DNA of 64,000 nucleotides from contig JAGYVD010000002.1 of NCBI GenBank assembly GCA_021209875.1, positions 4,216,001 through 4,280,000 on the forward strand. Reading direction: 5' to 3'. The notes under the pieces were generated by a model. It ran no database searches, had not been told where the DNA came from, and saw only the letters and a program-made list of their open reading frames with translations. Both the position numbers and the translations under genes were made by a program. Shown here one piece after another: positions 46,736 to 59,030 of this stretch. Every line of letters starts with the position of its first letter. Position 1 is the stretch's first letter. This DNA comes from Rosellinia necatrix (Eukaryota > Ascomycota > Sordariomycetes > Xylariales > Xylariaceae).

Positions 46736-49700
46736 ATGCCAGAAGATGCGGGAGCGTCGGACGGCCTGACCGGAGAGTCTTTGGTAATCCTAACTCCACC
46801 GCTTAACCTCGCCTTGCCTTTGCCTTGCCTTTGCCTTGCCTATAGCAATCATAATCCGTAGAGCCAGACCGGGTCTCTAACCCGCACTTCACAGTCTTGC
46901 GTTACGTGCAGGAGCCGAAAGCTCCGGTGTGACAAGGCAAAGCCCGTCTGCACGCGCTGTGCCAAGGTGAATGGCGGTTGTGTCTATCCCGAGTCCCGAA
47001 GGAAGCCGGCCTTCAGGCGGAGGAACGTAAGAGAACTCGAGGAGCGCCTAGGTAATCCACCCATGACTCTAATACCGACCCGTGAGAATCCACAGCTGAA
47101 GACATGACATGTAGCACAAGTCGAGGGCCTGTTGAGACACGCCGGGGACGGGGGTTTCGCTGCTCCTGGCCCTGCCGCCATTCATGTCGCTGGTATCGCT
47201 GGTAACGCTGTAGGGCTCGATGCCGAAGGGCTCGCCTCTGATGCTATCAATGTCGACGACGCCTTCGAGACATCTGTGGCCGAGGGCCCTCTATTCCAAG
47301 GCCGCGATTCTGGTGCCCCGGATATCTCTCTAGATGATTCGACTTTTACGTTTGATCATGAAGACTCGACAGCACCCGCAGAGGGCGTACCTGCGCAGCC
47401 CCTGGGTGGCTTCGATAGCAATACCTTCAATGATGAGTTAATGGGCCTGGGCGGCGTTTTCGAGGCCCTGCCCCCGTTCGAGGTAATGGAATGCCTGTAA
47501 GCAGTCCGGACAAAACTTGTCTACCCCTATCCTACTAAATACGGATAGCAATCGACTTTTCTTTGAACGACAACAGCAGTTTGCCCTGATTATCCATCCA
47601 AGTCACTATCTGCATGCCTTCTATTCCCCCCCCCACATGCGGCCACCAATGTGTCTTCAATACGCAATATGGGCCCTTGCCTCTAACAACGACCCGAAGT
47701 ATCACGCCTATCACGATAGTGAGTAATGCTAAAAGTTGTCTTACCCCCATGAATCGGCACTTGGGCATATGATCGCATCATCTCCCCACCCCGGCTAAAC
47801 TTATATTGCCAAAGTTTCGGGTGCTCCCGAGGCTTTCGTGCGACGTTGCCTCCGGAAGTGCCTTTGCTGATATGTGACGTGAAAGTTTTCTACCAGCGTG
47901 CTCGACGTTATGCCGACATGGACGAAATGAAGGTGTGTATGATAGTTCCGCGTACCATGTACCATGCGCGTTGCGAGGAAAACTGATGGATTATTGCTGA
48001 CTGTGAAAGGGCAATGGTGAACATTTCATCAGCATCGCGCATGCTCAAACCTGGTGTGTTCTTGCTACGGATGAAGCTAAATCAAGTGCGTTGACCGTTT
48101 GCCCTCTATCTTACCCTTGACCGCCTCAACTGTCTCCTTTCTGGTGGGTTTGCTGGTCTCCGAAAATGCAGCTGTAAAATGGCTGGGTACTCCTACAGCG
48201 CCTATCCTCGTACCTTTTCTACCTCTTCGAATATCTCAGAACACGGGACCGGCTAATGCATGGTCCCCTCTTCGTAGTGATGTTCACTCGGGCAGCGATG
48301 AGCTGTGCCCGAGCAGTTCGGCTTGCTGCAATGATGGGCCTTCACCATCTAGATTCCGCTCCCGACGAATCAAGCCCAACCCTGGCTCCTCCCCAAGATT
48401 GGGCAGAACTCGAAGAACGACGCCGTGTATTTTGGGGTATTTTTTGCGTTGATAGCCACTGCTCTATTTCGACAGGGTGGCCACATCTGATAGACGTGGC
48501 GGAGGTAAGGCATACGGCGTTGATGTGATAAAAACAAGGTCAGCTGATCGAGAGCAGGCTACAACTCATCTCCCTGCGGTAAGTAGAGGTTAATGCATAT
48601 GTTTTAAGGATTACCGTAATGATCTTCCCCCCCCGAGGTCCTGAACGAATAACACGGCTATTACCCAACAAGCTCCGTACGTTTAAACTGATCTTAACCA
48701 CGTAGACCGAAGCCGCCTTTTACAATGGAGAACCTATGGAAACATGCACCATTCACGATGCCTTTAAAGGAGAGCACGCTTACTCGTCGTTTGCTGGAAA
48801 TATAGTCGTGTGCCACCTATTTAACCTCATCCTAAAACACGCCCATCGGCCAAAAGAAAACGACAACCCCGAAAATTACGAATACGGCGAATACTGGAAG
48901 CGCCATCGCGATATTGACAACACTCTCTCAACCGCGTTCATGTTTTTGCCAGAATCGTTTAGACTACCCGAGAATTACCGTGACGTGACTGCTGTCACCA
49001 CGAATTTGAATCTTCATGCATCGATAATCTGCTTGCATCACGCGGCCCTTGAGAGAATTGAAACTCACAGTCTATCCGAATATGCGAAGCGAATTAGCCA
49101 AGATCGCCTTAGTGCCGCCGCCCAAGAGATCGTCAATATTATGAAGTTAACAAGTCACTTGAGTTCAAGCCCGGTAAGCAGATCCTTAATTCCGGCTTGC
49201 GCCCCGCCAGGCTTTTCTGATTATCTTTGGTCATAGAGGACGCCGCTAGGCGCATTGTCTCTATTCTGCGCCGCTTCAGTCTATATGTACTTCTGCAAAG
49301 AGAGCAATACGCCCACAAATGTTGACAATCTTGATTTCATGCTTTCCGCTATGGAAGCGATTGGCCGCACGCATTCCCTCACTCGATCTTTTCTGCGTCA
49401 AGCACTTCTTGACATTGAGCGGAACGGTGTTCAGGACATCGTACAGCTTCCTCGAGTCGCACGACTTAGCCGGCGTTTAGGTAATGGAGTATCTCATAAT
49501 GTTCCCTTGTTGGCCAGGACTAGGTTGTCTCGTCATTCGGAAGCGCAACCGCCGATTGCTGGTCTACCCATTGGAAGAACCAAACCGCGCACAGTGCCTC
49601 CTCCATCCATATTGTGGCCCGAGCCAGCTCGGATTTTGGGGTCACCATCTGTAGGTAGCGGCAGCGGTTTCGGTTCCGATGACCACACCCACAAGCGACA

Positions 49701-50214
49701 ACGGACAGCTACTCCTTCATCAAATTCGTCCCTTCGTGCTGATTCGGGAACGTCAACTGGGCTACCCTTGTTGTCCTCTCATCCCTCTATTCGATCCGAA
49801 CCCATTTCGCATATAAACCAAAGTATAGATCCCCCAATTCTTAAGCACGGCACCACAGGCAATACCCACAAGCGTATCGGGGTTACGATAGCACCAAGCC
49901 TTCTGGGGAATAGGGGCCCGAAACCGTTTACGACAGCGGGTAGTGAAGCGTCGCAGACTAAGGTATCAAAAGGAGGTATGGGGAGCTGGGAGCTCGGCGG
50001 CTTATGCGCCAGCGCTATGGCCGACCAATGGGTTGACACAACCCCAGACGGCGACGACAACTCGACCGAATTCATGTATCCAGACGGTATCGGCCTTGAT
50101 TGGGACGGATTCGATACGAATATTGGGGTAGACACATCGACTACTACAATACCAACACAAGACGAGGAAAATCAAAACACAAACAGTATTGGGGGGTTAC
50201 CCTATGTTAGGTAA
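46736..50214 (+). CDS. Zn2Cys6 fungal transcription factor with middle-homology domain, 857 aa
   Basis: Ten exons join in frame: 46736-46783, 46895-47051, 47115-47496, 47549-47718, 47886-47932, 48010-48085, 48278-48504, 48558-48578, 48706-49173 and 49237-50214. The zinc cluster is Cys18-X2-Cys21-X6-Cys28-X6-Cys35-X2-Cys38-X6-Cys45, followed by the basic linker [20 protein letters not shown] and a short coiled coil. Exon 3 is acidic. The regulatory (Fungal_trans) domain follows from about residue 240, with [50 protein letters not shown] and STGWPHLID. The Ser/Pro/Asp-rich C-terminus probably activates transcription. It is nuclear. Targets are unknown. Exon 8 is a 21-nt micro-exon encoding ATTHLPA, which restores the usual DVxxxTTHLPA continuity. 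The first exon carries no conserved residues, so the start is the least certain point. Confidence 0.9.
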
Positions 50215-51485
50215 GGCTCGTGTCACGAGTATATTAAAATTGGAAATATTTGCAAGGACATTTGTAAATTTATTCGTTCGCCCCAGGCCGGCGACGAAAG
50301 ACTCAATCCATTTCTCAAAATCATCATATACCCCCAGCGGCCCTTCCCACAAACGTAAAATATAGATATTGGCACCTCCTCGAGGAATTGACGGGCAATG
50401 CATTCTTTGCAGTCAGCACGTAGAAATTCCTACTCCCTCGTCAATAATAACCAGCTCGTTCCTCTGAATTGATTCAGTCTTCTCTCTTTTCTTTAATCCT
50501 TTGGGAGGAGGGGGGGAGGGACAGATGAATGAATCACTTGCTTTCGATAATGCAAGAATAAGAGCACTATTATTATGGGTTTTGAGTGCCTTCAGCTATG
50601 CCTTCTCTACAAATAATTAACTATCCGAACTAGCTGCGATTTGACTTTTTTTATGATATTTTGCCCTACAAGATAATGATTTTGTAATGAGTGGCAGTGG
50701 AAAAAGCGGAGGGATGAAAAGTGTTTCAATATATAAATGAAAAGAAAGAGGGGGGGTTCAAGTAGGCATTAATCTCAGGTTAGCACTCAGGGCGAAAAAC
50801 GCAGCCTTACAATAGCCACTAGGTTGCTTACCCCGTCATTCGTTGATTCTTCCATTTATTTATTCGTCGGTAACCCTATTTACATGATCTATATGCCGTC
50901 ACCGCCCTCCCTTCCCTTTAAATAGGATAGAACATGCGGCTTGGGATGCGTACCCACCTTGGCAGACTCCATATATCGTAATGTATAGTTAAATGTAAAT
51001 TCTTCAATTTCCTTCCCCATCATAAATTTCCACCCTTTTATGAAGCTCCGCGCTAGAAAAGTTCAGAGGGAGGAAAGGGGAGGGAGGGGGTGCATCATTT
51101 TTCACCTGTAAGGAGCGTAAGTATCTAAATGCCAAAATATTTTCCCACATCACCCGCCTCCCATTCGGGTCTATAGCAGAAGTTGAGGCGTCGGCCCTGT
51201 GAAACATTCCTCGGCTCTTCGTATAGTAGCGCCTTATTCCCCGTGGGTATATATTATACGCATGTGGTGTACATCAGTCGATGGTATTAGCTGCGCAGGG
51301 GTATGGATCTGTTTGTTCATGTGATATAAATTATTCTACTGATGCTACCGCCGGAGTCGGCCAGTTAACGGCATGGCGCCACCAGGTAGAACATTCGTCT
51401 ACTATAGGAATTTATTTCGAGCGCTCTTTACTCTTTGGTAATCCGCATTAGCAAAGTAAAGAAATAGAGATGGCACAACGTAGGC
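50215..51485. other. Intergenic between convergent genes
   Basis: This is 3' flanking DNA of the Zn2Cys6 gene (plus) and the caspase-like gene (minus). It is AT-rich with G/A-rich runs (about 50500-50520, 50740-50760). No gene is supported. Confidence 0.55.
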
Positions 51486-54400
51486 TTATCGGGATGGTGT
51501 GTCCGGTCGCCCACTCCGTATGATTCGTGCAAAAAGGTTCTTGGGGCCACCGCGGCCTGTCTTATCAAGTGGCGCCGAGCTTATGTCTGAAGCTATAGCC
51601 GTACTCATAGTCGCGGAAGCCGGAGCTGGGGAGGGAATGCCCCTCAACGTCGAGGCGGAAGAGGACTTATGCAAAGCGGCTGTGGCACCCTGCCATACAT
51701 TTAGCTGTTGCTGGTTGCGATAATAGTAGCCTTGATTGACCTCTGCTGTTTTAGGTGCGTAGTCTTTGGCGCCAACTTCGTCAATAGGAGTCGTAAGGGT
51801 GGGTACATGTCCTAGTCTGGCCTTTTGTTGCATTTTGATTTTGGCGACACCGCGCTCGAGATGCGCCACCATGGGTGCTTTAATAGCCCAATTATCGTCT
51901 GGCTGGCGTGTCTGCGCCAGTCTGTGTAGATGTGGGAATTCCTGGCTAAACTTAATATCCAGTGCCTGTTGCTGCTGATCAATCGCTTGTAGCCGTGTTG
52001 CTTTTACAGCTGCTGGTAGCTCTGTTGTAGGGGTTCTGTCTTCGCCGTCAAGAAGTTGTAGCCAGTCGTCGTAGCGCTGGTTGTCATCTTTCTAATAAAT
52101 AGGGTTATAATGTCAGTTTCTCCGATATCGACAATTGGACAGTGGCTATTATTCTTTTATATTCGCAAAGGCTACCGAGAGTAGGACAATTGGGGGCGAA
52201 AGGCTAGGCTTACGTGCTTTCCCCATGATACATCCTGTAAACTAGCCAGATATTCGGTGGCCTTCTTCGTTGTAGTGATCCCCACGATATACTTGTCGAA
52301 AGACTGAGAAAATTCGCGATAATGGCCTTTCAGGACAAAGCATTGGCCAGGCCAATGTTTGCTTTTGAATTTCCGAAACAACGCTTCGGCCACGGGTGCC
52401 TCCCAAGGGTATTCGACAACTTTATCGTAGAAGACGACACATTTGCTCGTGTACCACTTGTCAAAGGAACTCCGGCTAGCATCATCAATGAGGGCCTTCT
52501 CGATCATTTCCATTGACGCCCGCGAGACGAAGGATGCCGGGGCTGTGAAGTTAATCGCCCCATGAATATGTGACCGTTGATAGTTGCTATTTGGGCGTAG
52601 ATCAATGACTACAACCTGACCCGTCGGGAATATCTCAAGCAATTTGTTGAGATGGCCCGGCAAGAGCATGCGGGAGCCCTCCTTCGGAGGGCTATGGCTC
52701 TGACCACCCATGGACAGACTTTGCAATCTGTTAAATACTGCCTGCTGTTCGCGGCGATGTTGAAACCAGCCCTAATAAAGTCATGAGTACCCGGCGTGCC
52801 GGACCAGGCGACAATTACTTACATCGATATCGGCAGTCTCCAAATTCAGGTTCGACGCGAGGAATTCCTTTACCGCAACCGTTGGATTCGGGTTACTGAC
52901 AAAATACTCCTCCAATCTATTCTCAGCATGAGCTGGAAGAGTCGGTCGGGTCAGAAGTTGGTCACTCATTTCGGAGGTCGAGTGAAGCGTCGGCGCTTGG
53001 ATAGACTGTTGGGCAATAGGAGCAGCTGATGGTTCCTCCGGGAAGTTAGCGAAAGGGAGACAACTCTCTCCCAGAGATGGTTGAGGCGTCGAGGTTAGCC
53101 AATCTGGCATGTTGTCTTCGGGAAGGAATTGCATTGCCGGCGTAAATTCGGCTCGTATGTCTGGCAATTTGGCTTCGAACTTGTCCTTATCCAGGGCAAT
53201 AGAGATAGGGTCTGTCTTTGACGAGTTCATATTTCCGGATGGGTCCAACTGGTCGGTCGCAACCGTGGTGCTCTCCGAATTGTCAGAGCCCACGGTGAGA
53301 TTGTTAGGCGGCGGTGGCGGGATGGAGATATCCCATTTATTGTGCGTAACCAGATTATTAGAGCGAATAAAAGCAATAAAGTTACAAGCATGGTTGTCCG
53401 GTAGCATGTCCCAAACCATGACTGGTAGGGACACGAGCAGAAGTGTTGAGTGGCTCTTGAAAACCCCTTGGACTTGAACATATTTAGCTAGTGCGGGAAT
53501 AGTCGCAAGCCAACGCTCCCAGTCGTTGATGTTCAGGTTTTGGTTGTCTTCGAGTGCAAGAGAGATCATCACATGGGGAACACCCTCACTCGGTTCGGAA
53601 CCGATGATTTCTTCGACACCAACGGGACCCCCGACAAAAGAAGCAGAACGCGAGATAGGCTCGGAGCGGGGCGACGGTGGTAATATGTCATCGGAGACCC
53701 TACATAGCTCAATGCTCGGGGCCTTATGATTCGCAGTCATCATGAAGTGTACCGGCGTGGTTCTCGCCTCAAAGTGATTTCCGTTACGCCTCTCAGGTCG
53801 GGGATGCTTCAAACGAGCCAGAATCTCAGCATGGAGCATGGCCACGGAGTACATCTTGCCCTTCCAGTCCTGCAGCACTTCAAGGAGCGTGGACGTGAAT
53901 GAATATCTTCCAGGTTCAGGGGCGATGGCATCCCAGCTCGAAGCCGATATTGTCTCCGTTACGCTATTGCCAGTGGGGAACGCGGCGCTCGCGGCACCGG
54001 CACAACAATCTAATAAGATCAGAGCATCCGAGAGTGACCTTTCGAGGAGGGTTTGGATCGCAGACCATCTTGATTTTATCATCAGTCTTTGCCTCGGGGG
54101 GACGCAAAAGAGTCGTTATGAGAATGTAATGAGAATGTAATGGGCCGAGGGAAGTGTGCAGCTTACTGTAACCAGGGTGAATCCAAATTTCGCGTCGCGC
54201 ACCAGGTACTTTGTCTTGCATCATCTATCCTCGCGTGGCCACCGTAGTACACTATCAACAAGGTGTCGGTAGATTCGTGCTGTTTGATCATCGCCCCGAT
54301 CTTCAGCATCAGATCCAAGTGCGCATTGCCCGAAGGGATGGTGAACCTCTCGGTCTCGAAATTGTAATCATTCTGGAAGCATCTCTCCAGGTCCTCAAGC

Positions 54401-54888
54401 TCAGGGAGCACAAACAAGTCATCCGAATCCCAGTAGAGTAAGAGAACATAGACTTTCTTGTAGCGCTGCGAGCTGCCATGATTAGGGAAAGCCCTAGCAA
54501 CCGACTAGAAACAAGCAATTAGCCGCCCGATCCCATGCACAATGAATGCTCATCAGCGGTTCAACGGGGCCGGGAGGTCATACATCTTCTAAGGCCTTTG
54601 CAAAGTCAGGTAGGCGCTTCAGATGGTAATTTACTCGACTGATATCGTGGGTAGCAGAGGGGGGCTTTGACGACCCCAAACTAGAACCATACTAAAGAGG
54701 TGATTAGAGGGGATATTAGACCTTGAGATAAGCAAGTCGTGTTGGGGCTGAAGCCTCACCGTGGAATCCCCGCTACTGAAACCATGGCTATCTGTTGGTT
54801 GCCTCGAACTGATAGTCACGAAAGGTGAGTTGTTAAAGTCAGTCATGGTTGACTGGGTAGCCGGACTCCAGAAGTTGGTTTGATGCAC
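51486..54888 (-). CDS. Caspase-like domain fused to MKP-type rhodanese domain, 994 aa
   Basis: Exons 54760-54888, 54584-54691, 54167-54504, 52823-54068, 52214-52771 and 51486-52091 close exactly in frame. The N-terminal caspase-like (clan CD) domain spans about residues 95-310. It has strand KKVYVLLLYW, LLIVYYGGHARIDD with His169, and ALILLDCCAGAASA with Cys214 at the place of the caspase/metacaspase catalytic Cys. A second conserved block (357-432) contains HVMISLALEDNQ, WLATIPALAKYV and SLPVMVWDMLPD. Residues about 440-600 are low-complexity. A rhodanese-like domain follows (about 645-770): VVVIDLRPNSNY, SHIHGAINF, CVVFYDKVVEYPWEAPVAEAL and QCFVLKGHYREF. The sulfurtransferase Cys position holds Asp723, as in the non-catalytic rhodanese domain of MAP-kinase phosphatases, but no phosphatase domain is present. 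The last ~200 residues are charged and helical. I infer a signalling or cell-death-type protein; its substrate is unknown. Confidence 0.9.
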
Positions 54889-55947
54889 TTATTAATGAAT
54901 GGCAGCGGTTGTGGAGAAAGACAGATGCTGAGAAGGGGGCGGCAGATTAACCAGATCCGGATGGTTGGCATTCGCTAACATGATGCTATACACTACCTGT
55001 GCCTAGTATTGCCCCCTTCGAGTACTATGACACCATGCCGAAGATAGATCGGGCGGCCTTGGCAAGATGAAGTGGCTATATGTTGTGGATATGGGTTGTC
55101 GTTGTGACCTGTCCTCGTTGTGTTGTGTGATCAGGCGAACGGGCACTAATGAGGCGGATGCGGGTTTGAGGGGATGGAATCGAAACCGAATCGAAACCCA
55201 TGCTCGTGCTCGTGGGTTATTGTGGCCCTCCGCTGTCAAACCGATGCTACCTGAGTAACGAACCAATAGTGCCGCTGGCTGCAGCTGGTCTCTAGCATGG
55301 AGGGCGTGGCTCAGCGGCGACGGCGTCAACGCCCTCGGTAGCAAGATCCGGTTTAGCGCTTGCCCCCTGACAGGATCAACAGGCATGCTACTGCAAATCC
55401 TTTCAGCCCGCATGCCACCCATTTCCCTGCCCAGGCAAACCAGGCAAGCCGGGCAAACCAGGGACCATAGTTACACAGGTACGTTTCAGGCACGGGTAGA
55501 TCACAGGCAGGCTCCAAGTTGTGTTCTATACAGAGACTAGGCTAGGCGTACGAAGCATTGCTTAACGAGCATGGGCACTGGCAGGATAAATCTCATGTAT
55601 GGTTCTGTCTGGTCCATGCTCATTGACGACTATTTAGCTTGTTTCTTCTGCTACAAGTGTTATGATAGCTGGTAGGCCGGGCCACCAAGTGTGCTAGAGA
55701 AGCTATACCTGCAGGCCACCTCGGCCACCTCGGTAGGTGTTTTATCCCCAAGGCCGGCTGCCGGTAGGTTTCCCAAGTTTCAATAAAACCCCCCCCGCAC
55801 AAATGCGCCCAGGTTGAAAATTGCACAACGACGCAAAACAACGGAAGCATAAGTTTGACGTGAGAGGAGCCTTATCCGTGGGGCTAGGAACGACTTTGGG
55901 CCGTTCGAGTGCCGAGGCTACCAAATGTGGTAGGCAGTGCATTAATC
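54889..55947. promoter_or_regulatory. Upstream region of the caspase-like gene
   Basis: No gene is supported. CAGGCAAACCAGGCAAGCCGGGCAAACC at about 55432-55459 is a short degenerate repeat. The right end is the 3' flank of the next minus-strand gene. Confidence 0.5.
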
Positions 55948-57752
55948 TTACTTGCGCGCCCTCTCCGCAATGCGACGCGCATGCGCCTCTTCCATCAGAC
56001 GCTCGCCTAGACTTCTTGGGGTGCCAGTAAAGGAATATCGATCCGATGCGTCCATACCACTCCGGCCATCGACACTCCCAACAAACGAGTAGAAATCGCC
56101 CATCTCAATCGCTTTTTGGTGTATTTCTTCGTTCCGGACTACTCCTATTGTGAAAGGGACCCCCATGTATGAACCCATAGATGGGCCAGTATGTTTTGCA
56201 GTCGACGGTGTAGGCGGAAGGCTAGCAGGCTTAGCAATCGGGATGGCGGGCGACGTGGAGTAGAGCGCAACAGGCGCTATTTCAGCTGAGTCGCCGGTTA
56301 GAGACATGATCTCCTCTTCTCCCCCGGATTCTTCCTCTTCGATATATTTAGGAGCTCTATCCATCGCCTTATGCTGCAACCCTGAGTCGTCATCGTCAAA
56401 ACTAAACATATCCTCCTCGTTAGGGTTCCCAGCCCTTTGGGCTAGTGAATTGGGGGCTGGACCAGGCGATTTTGTGTTGTTCGGGAGCACCTGCTGCGAG
56501 TTTGAATTCTCCTCTGGTTTTGATTCTGATACCGCCTGTTGGGATCCTAGCAGAACTGAATTCTCATTGACCTTAATGGAGGTGACAGAAGCCAACCCGA
56601 GTTTATCGCCTGTTACTTCGCCAATACTCCACTTATCGTGGGTCTCCTGTGTTAAACATCCTGTCTGCTCATCCCGTGTCTCGTGAAAACCTGTACCGTT
56701 TTTCAAGACAATGTCGGGGGCTTGTTGCGAAAGTGTAGCCTTTGGTCTCCTTTTCAGACTAAACATAACGAGTCCTTCCTCTTCTTCGTCATCATCGTGC
56801 ATCTCACCGACGACAGTCCATTTAGATGTATCCTCCGTAGAGTTTCGAGCCAAGGCCTTCAGGCGTTCCGTTGACGATATCTTCTTAGGTCTCGGTGGAG
56901 AATTGCCTAATATAGAGATCTCTTCCTGAAAGGTTATGTGATCCAGAGAATCGTGGATCGGTATGACTTGGTCGTCGGGTATGGGTGACGTATGGAGATC
57001 GTGAGTTCGGGGTAATATTGGGGGGGAGACTGTGGGCAGGACTTCTTCGCCTTCAACATCGAAACGAACCCGTCGTGGACTCAGAATTTCTTTGGTGGAA
57101 CCGGTCGAGGATCGGCGTAATGCGCTCCTATGCGTACGCGATCCGCTATCGTCCGATGTTATCGAGGATGGGATTTCTTCCGGACAATTACAAGCGAAAT
57201 CCGGCCGCAGCCCGGCAGCGTCCAGTTGAACATAAGACGACGGTTCTCGTGCATTGTTAGGTTTGATATCTCGGGCTGTGGAGGACGAAAGGACGGTGGT
57301 TGGGGTAGAAATGGATTGGCTAGGCTGCATGACATCAAGTAGAGGAAGGAAACTTGGGGTGAAGAGACCGTGGAAGTCACGCTCGCGACCGCGGTCAGGA
57401 GGTGAGCCATCGTTGGGGGGGGATGCCCGAGGTATGTGGGAGGACGGGGGGGCGGCGAGACCCTCCCACGCCGGGACCACCGGCCAACGGCGGAGCGACC
57501 GAGATCTGCAGAGGAGGCAGTGTCAAGCACGAACCTAGGGCCTAATGCTGGGTAGTTGTGGAGCTCATCTGCAAGCACCTTTTCGACGCGAGCTGATACG
57601 TGCTCAGGTACATCGTGTAGCAGGCGGTGCGAGTACCTTTGAAATTCACTTGCCATATCCTGGCGATAATCGCAGACCTTCTGGTCAAGCTCCGCAAGCT
57701 TGTTCAGGAGCTCTGAAATGAGGGTGGTAGTGCCATCCATTGTCTCATCCAT
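55948..57752 (-). CDS. Fungal-specific protein of unknown function, about 591 aa
   Basis: The first segment (57535-57752) encodes an N-terminal helical region (LISELLNKLAELDQKVCDYR, then RLLHDVPEHVSARVEKVLAD and NYPALGP), probably a coiled coil. The long second segment (55948-57505) is open for 519 codons and is largely disordered: HGLFTPSFLPLLD, RSALRRSS, SPRRVRFDVEG, acidic DDDEEEEGLVMFSLKRR, and EEDMFSFDDDDSG. A short folded-looking C-terminus follows (GSYMGVPFTIGVVRNEEIHQ, GDFYSFVGSVDG, RSLGERLMEEAHARRIAERA). The two segments are in different frames. They join in phase only if 57506-57534, a 29-nt stretch with donor GTTCGT, CTTGAC branch-like and TCTGCAG acceptor, is removed; otherwise there is a frameshift. 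I know no function. Serine-rich, phosphosite-like composition suggests a regulated scaffold. Confidence 0.78.
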
Positions 57753-58351
57753 TGTTCACGACTGCGCCACCACAGGCCAAACACAGCGTTGGCGATCCGA
57801 GAGACACAGGCCAGACAAAGACGAAGGCTCAATTGAAGGCAACCAATGGACAAGCACTAGGCATTGTCGATGTTAGACTCATAGGTGCGCTTCCGCAGAC
57901 TGTATCAATGTTGTATTGGGGTTGGAGGTTTCGGCCCGAGCCAAGAAATGGGAAAAAAAGGTTGTGGCTCGTGGTTTAGTTGTAGATCAAAGACACGACG
58001 AAGCCCCAGCTCCTGGGCTGACCGGCGGGAATAGGCCCAATCAGGATGCCGTCTATGCCAGGGAGTAGTTGGACGGGACGAGGGTTGCTGTGTCCACGGA
58101 GTTCCCTCGGGTACTGTCGCAGATCGCCAAGGTTGTGTTCAGACGCTGATATCTGTGCAAGTACTGTGACCGTGACTGTGACGTAGGAAGCATCCAAGAA
58201 GGGAGGAGGCTGTAGGTAGCAAATGGGTGCAGCGCAGGGGGGGAAGGTTAGTGGCAATGGTAGTGGTAGCGGTGGTGGTTATCGTCGGAGTGGTAATTGT
58301 GGCAATTGTTTTGTTATTTGAGGCAGTATGATAGTTATTTGTGACGGCGAT

Positions 58352-58441
58352 AGTGGTGTTGGTGTTGGTGTTGGTGTTGGTGTTGGTGTTGGTAGTGGTG
58401 TTGGTAGTGGTGGTGGTAGTGGTGGTGATGGTGGTGGTGGT
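58352..58441. repeat. GGTGTT / GGTAGT microsatellite
   Basis: About six GGTGTT units pass into GGTAGTGGTGGT variants. Confidence 0.9.
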
Positions 58442-58875
58442 AACGATAATAATAATAATGCTAACTAGTACCTAAATAATGGCGGTCATAATGAAAGGTG
58501 GGCGAGTCAGGATGATAATAATGTCGAGTGACCTACCAACGTAGCTCAGGAGCTAGCGTAAAAATTGTATGTGTACAAATCGTGTTGATCAGGGCCGGCT
58601 GATCAGCGGTTGTCAAGTGTTCTTGAGTACACTACATACACCAAAAAAAAGAAGCGATAACACGAGGAGATTCAGATTGTGGGGGGCATGGGCATTCTAG
58701 ACCCCTAGCCCAGGATATGGCGGTGGATACATAGGCTACAGGGGCTCTGTGCACAGGGGTGGAGGTGAGGTTCCAACCGCCTGGACACGCGGGCAGGCGG
58801 GAATGCAATTGAACTTAGGGCTTCGGTAATCGCATAATGGAATTTTTATCAATAAAATCAAAACATGCATCCCAT

Positions 58876-59030
58876 AGGTAGGTAGGTAGGTACCTAGTAG
58901 TTATCTATATTCATTTTTTACTTCTATTGTTTACCTTTAAGTAGGTACCTACCTACCTACCTAGGTAGGTAGTGCGATAATTATCTTGGGAGTTACGTAC
59001 CTATCTAGGTAGCAATCCTGAGATAGGTAC
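58876..59030. repeat. TAGGTAGG/CCTACC field with 20-nt palindrome
   Basis: Same structure as at 2.1-2.5 kb. The palindrome CTACCTACCT-AGGTAGGTAG is repeated exactly at 58953-58972. Confidence 0.8.
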
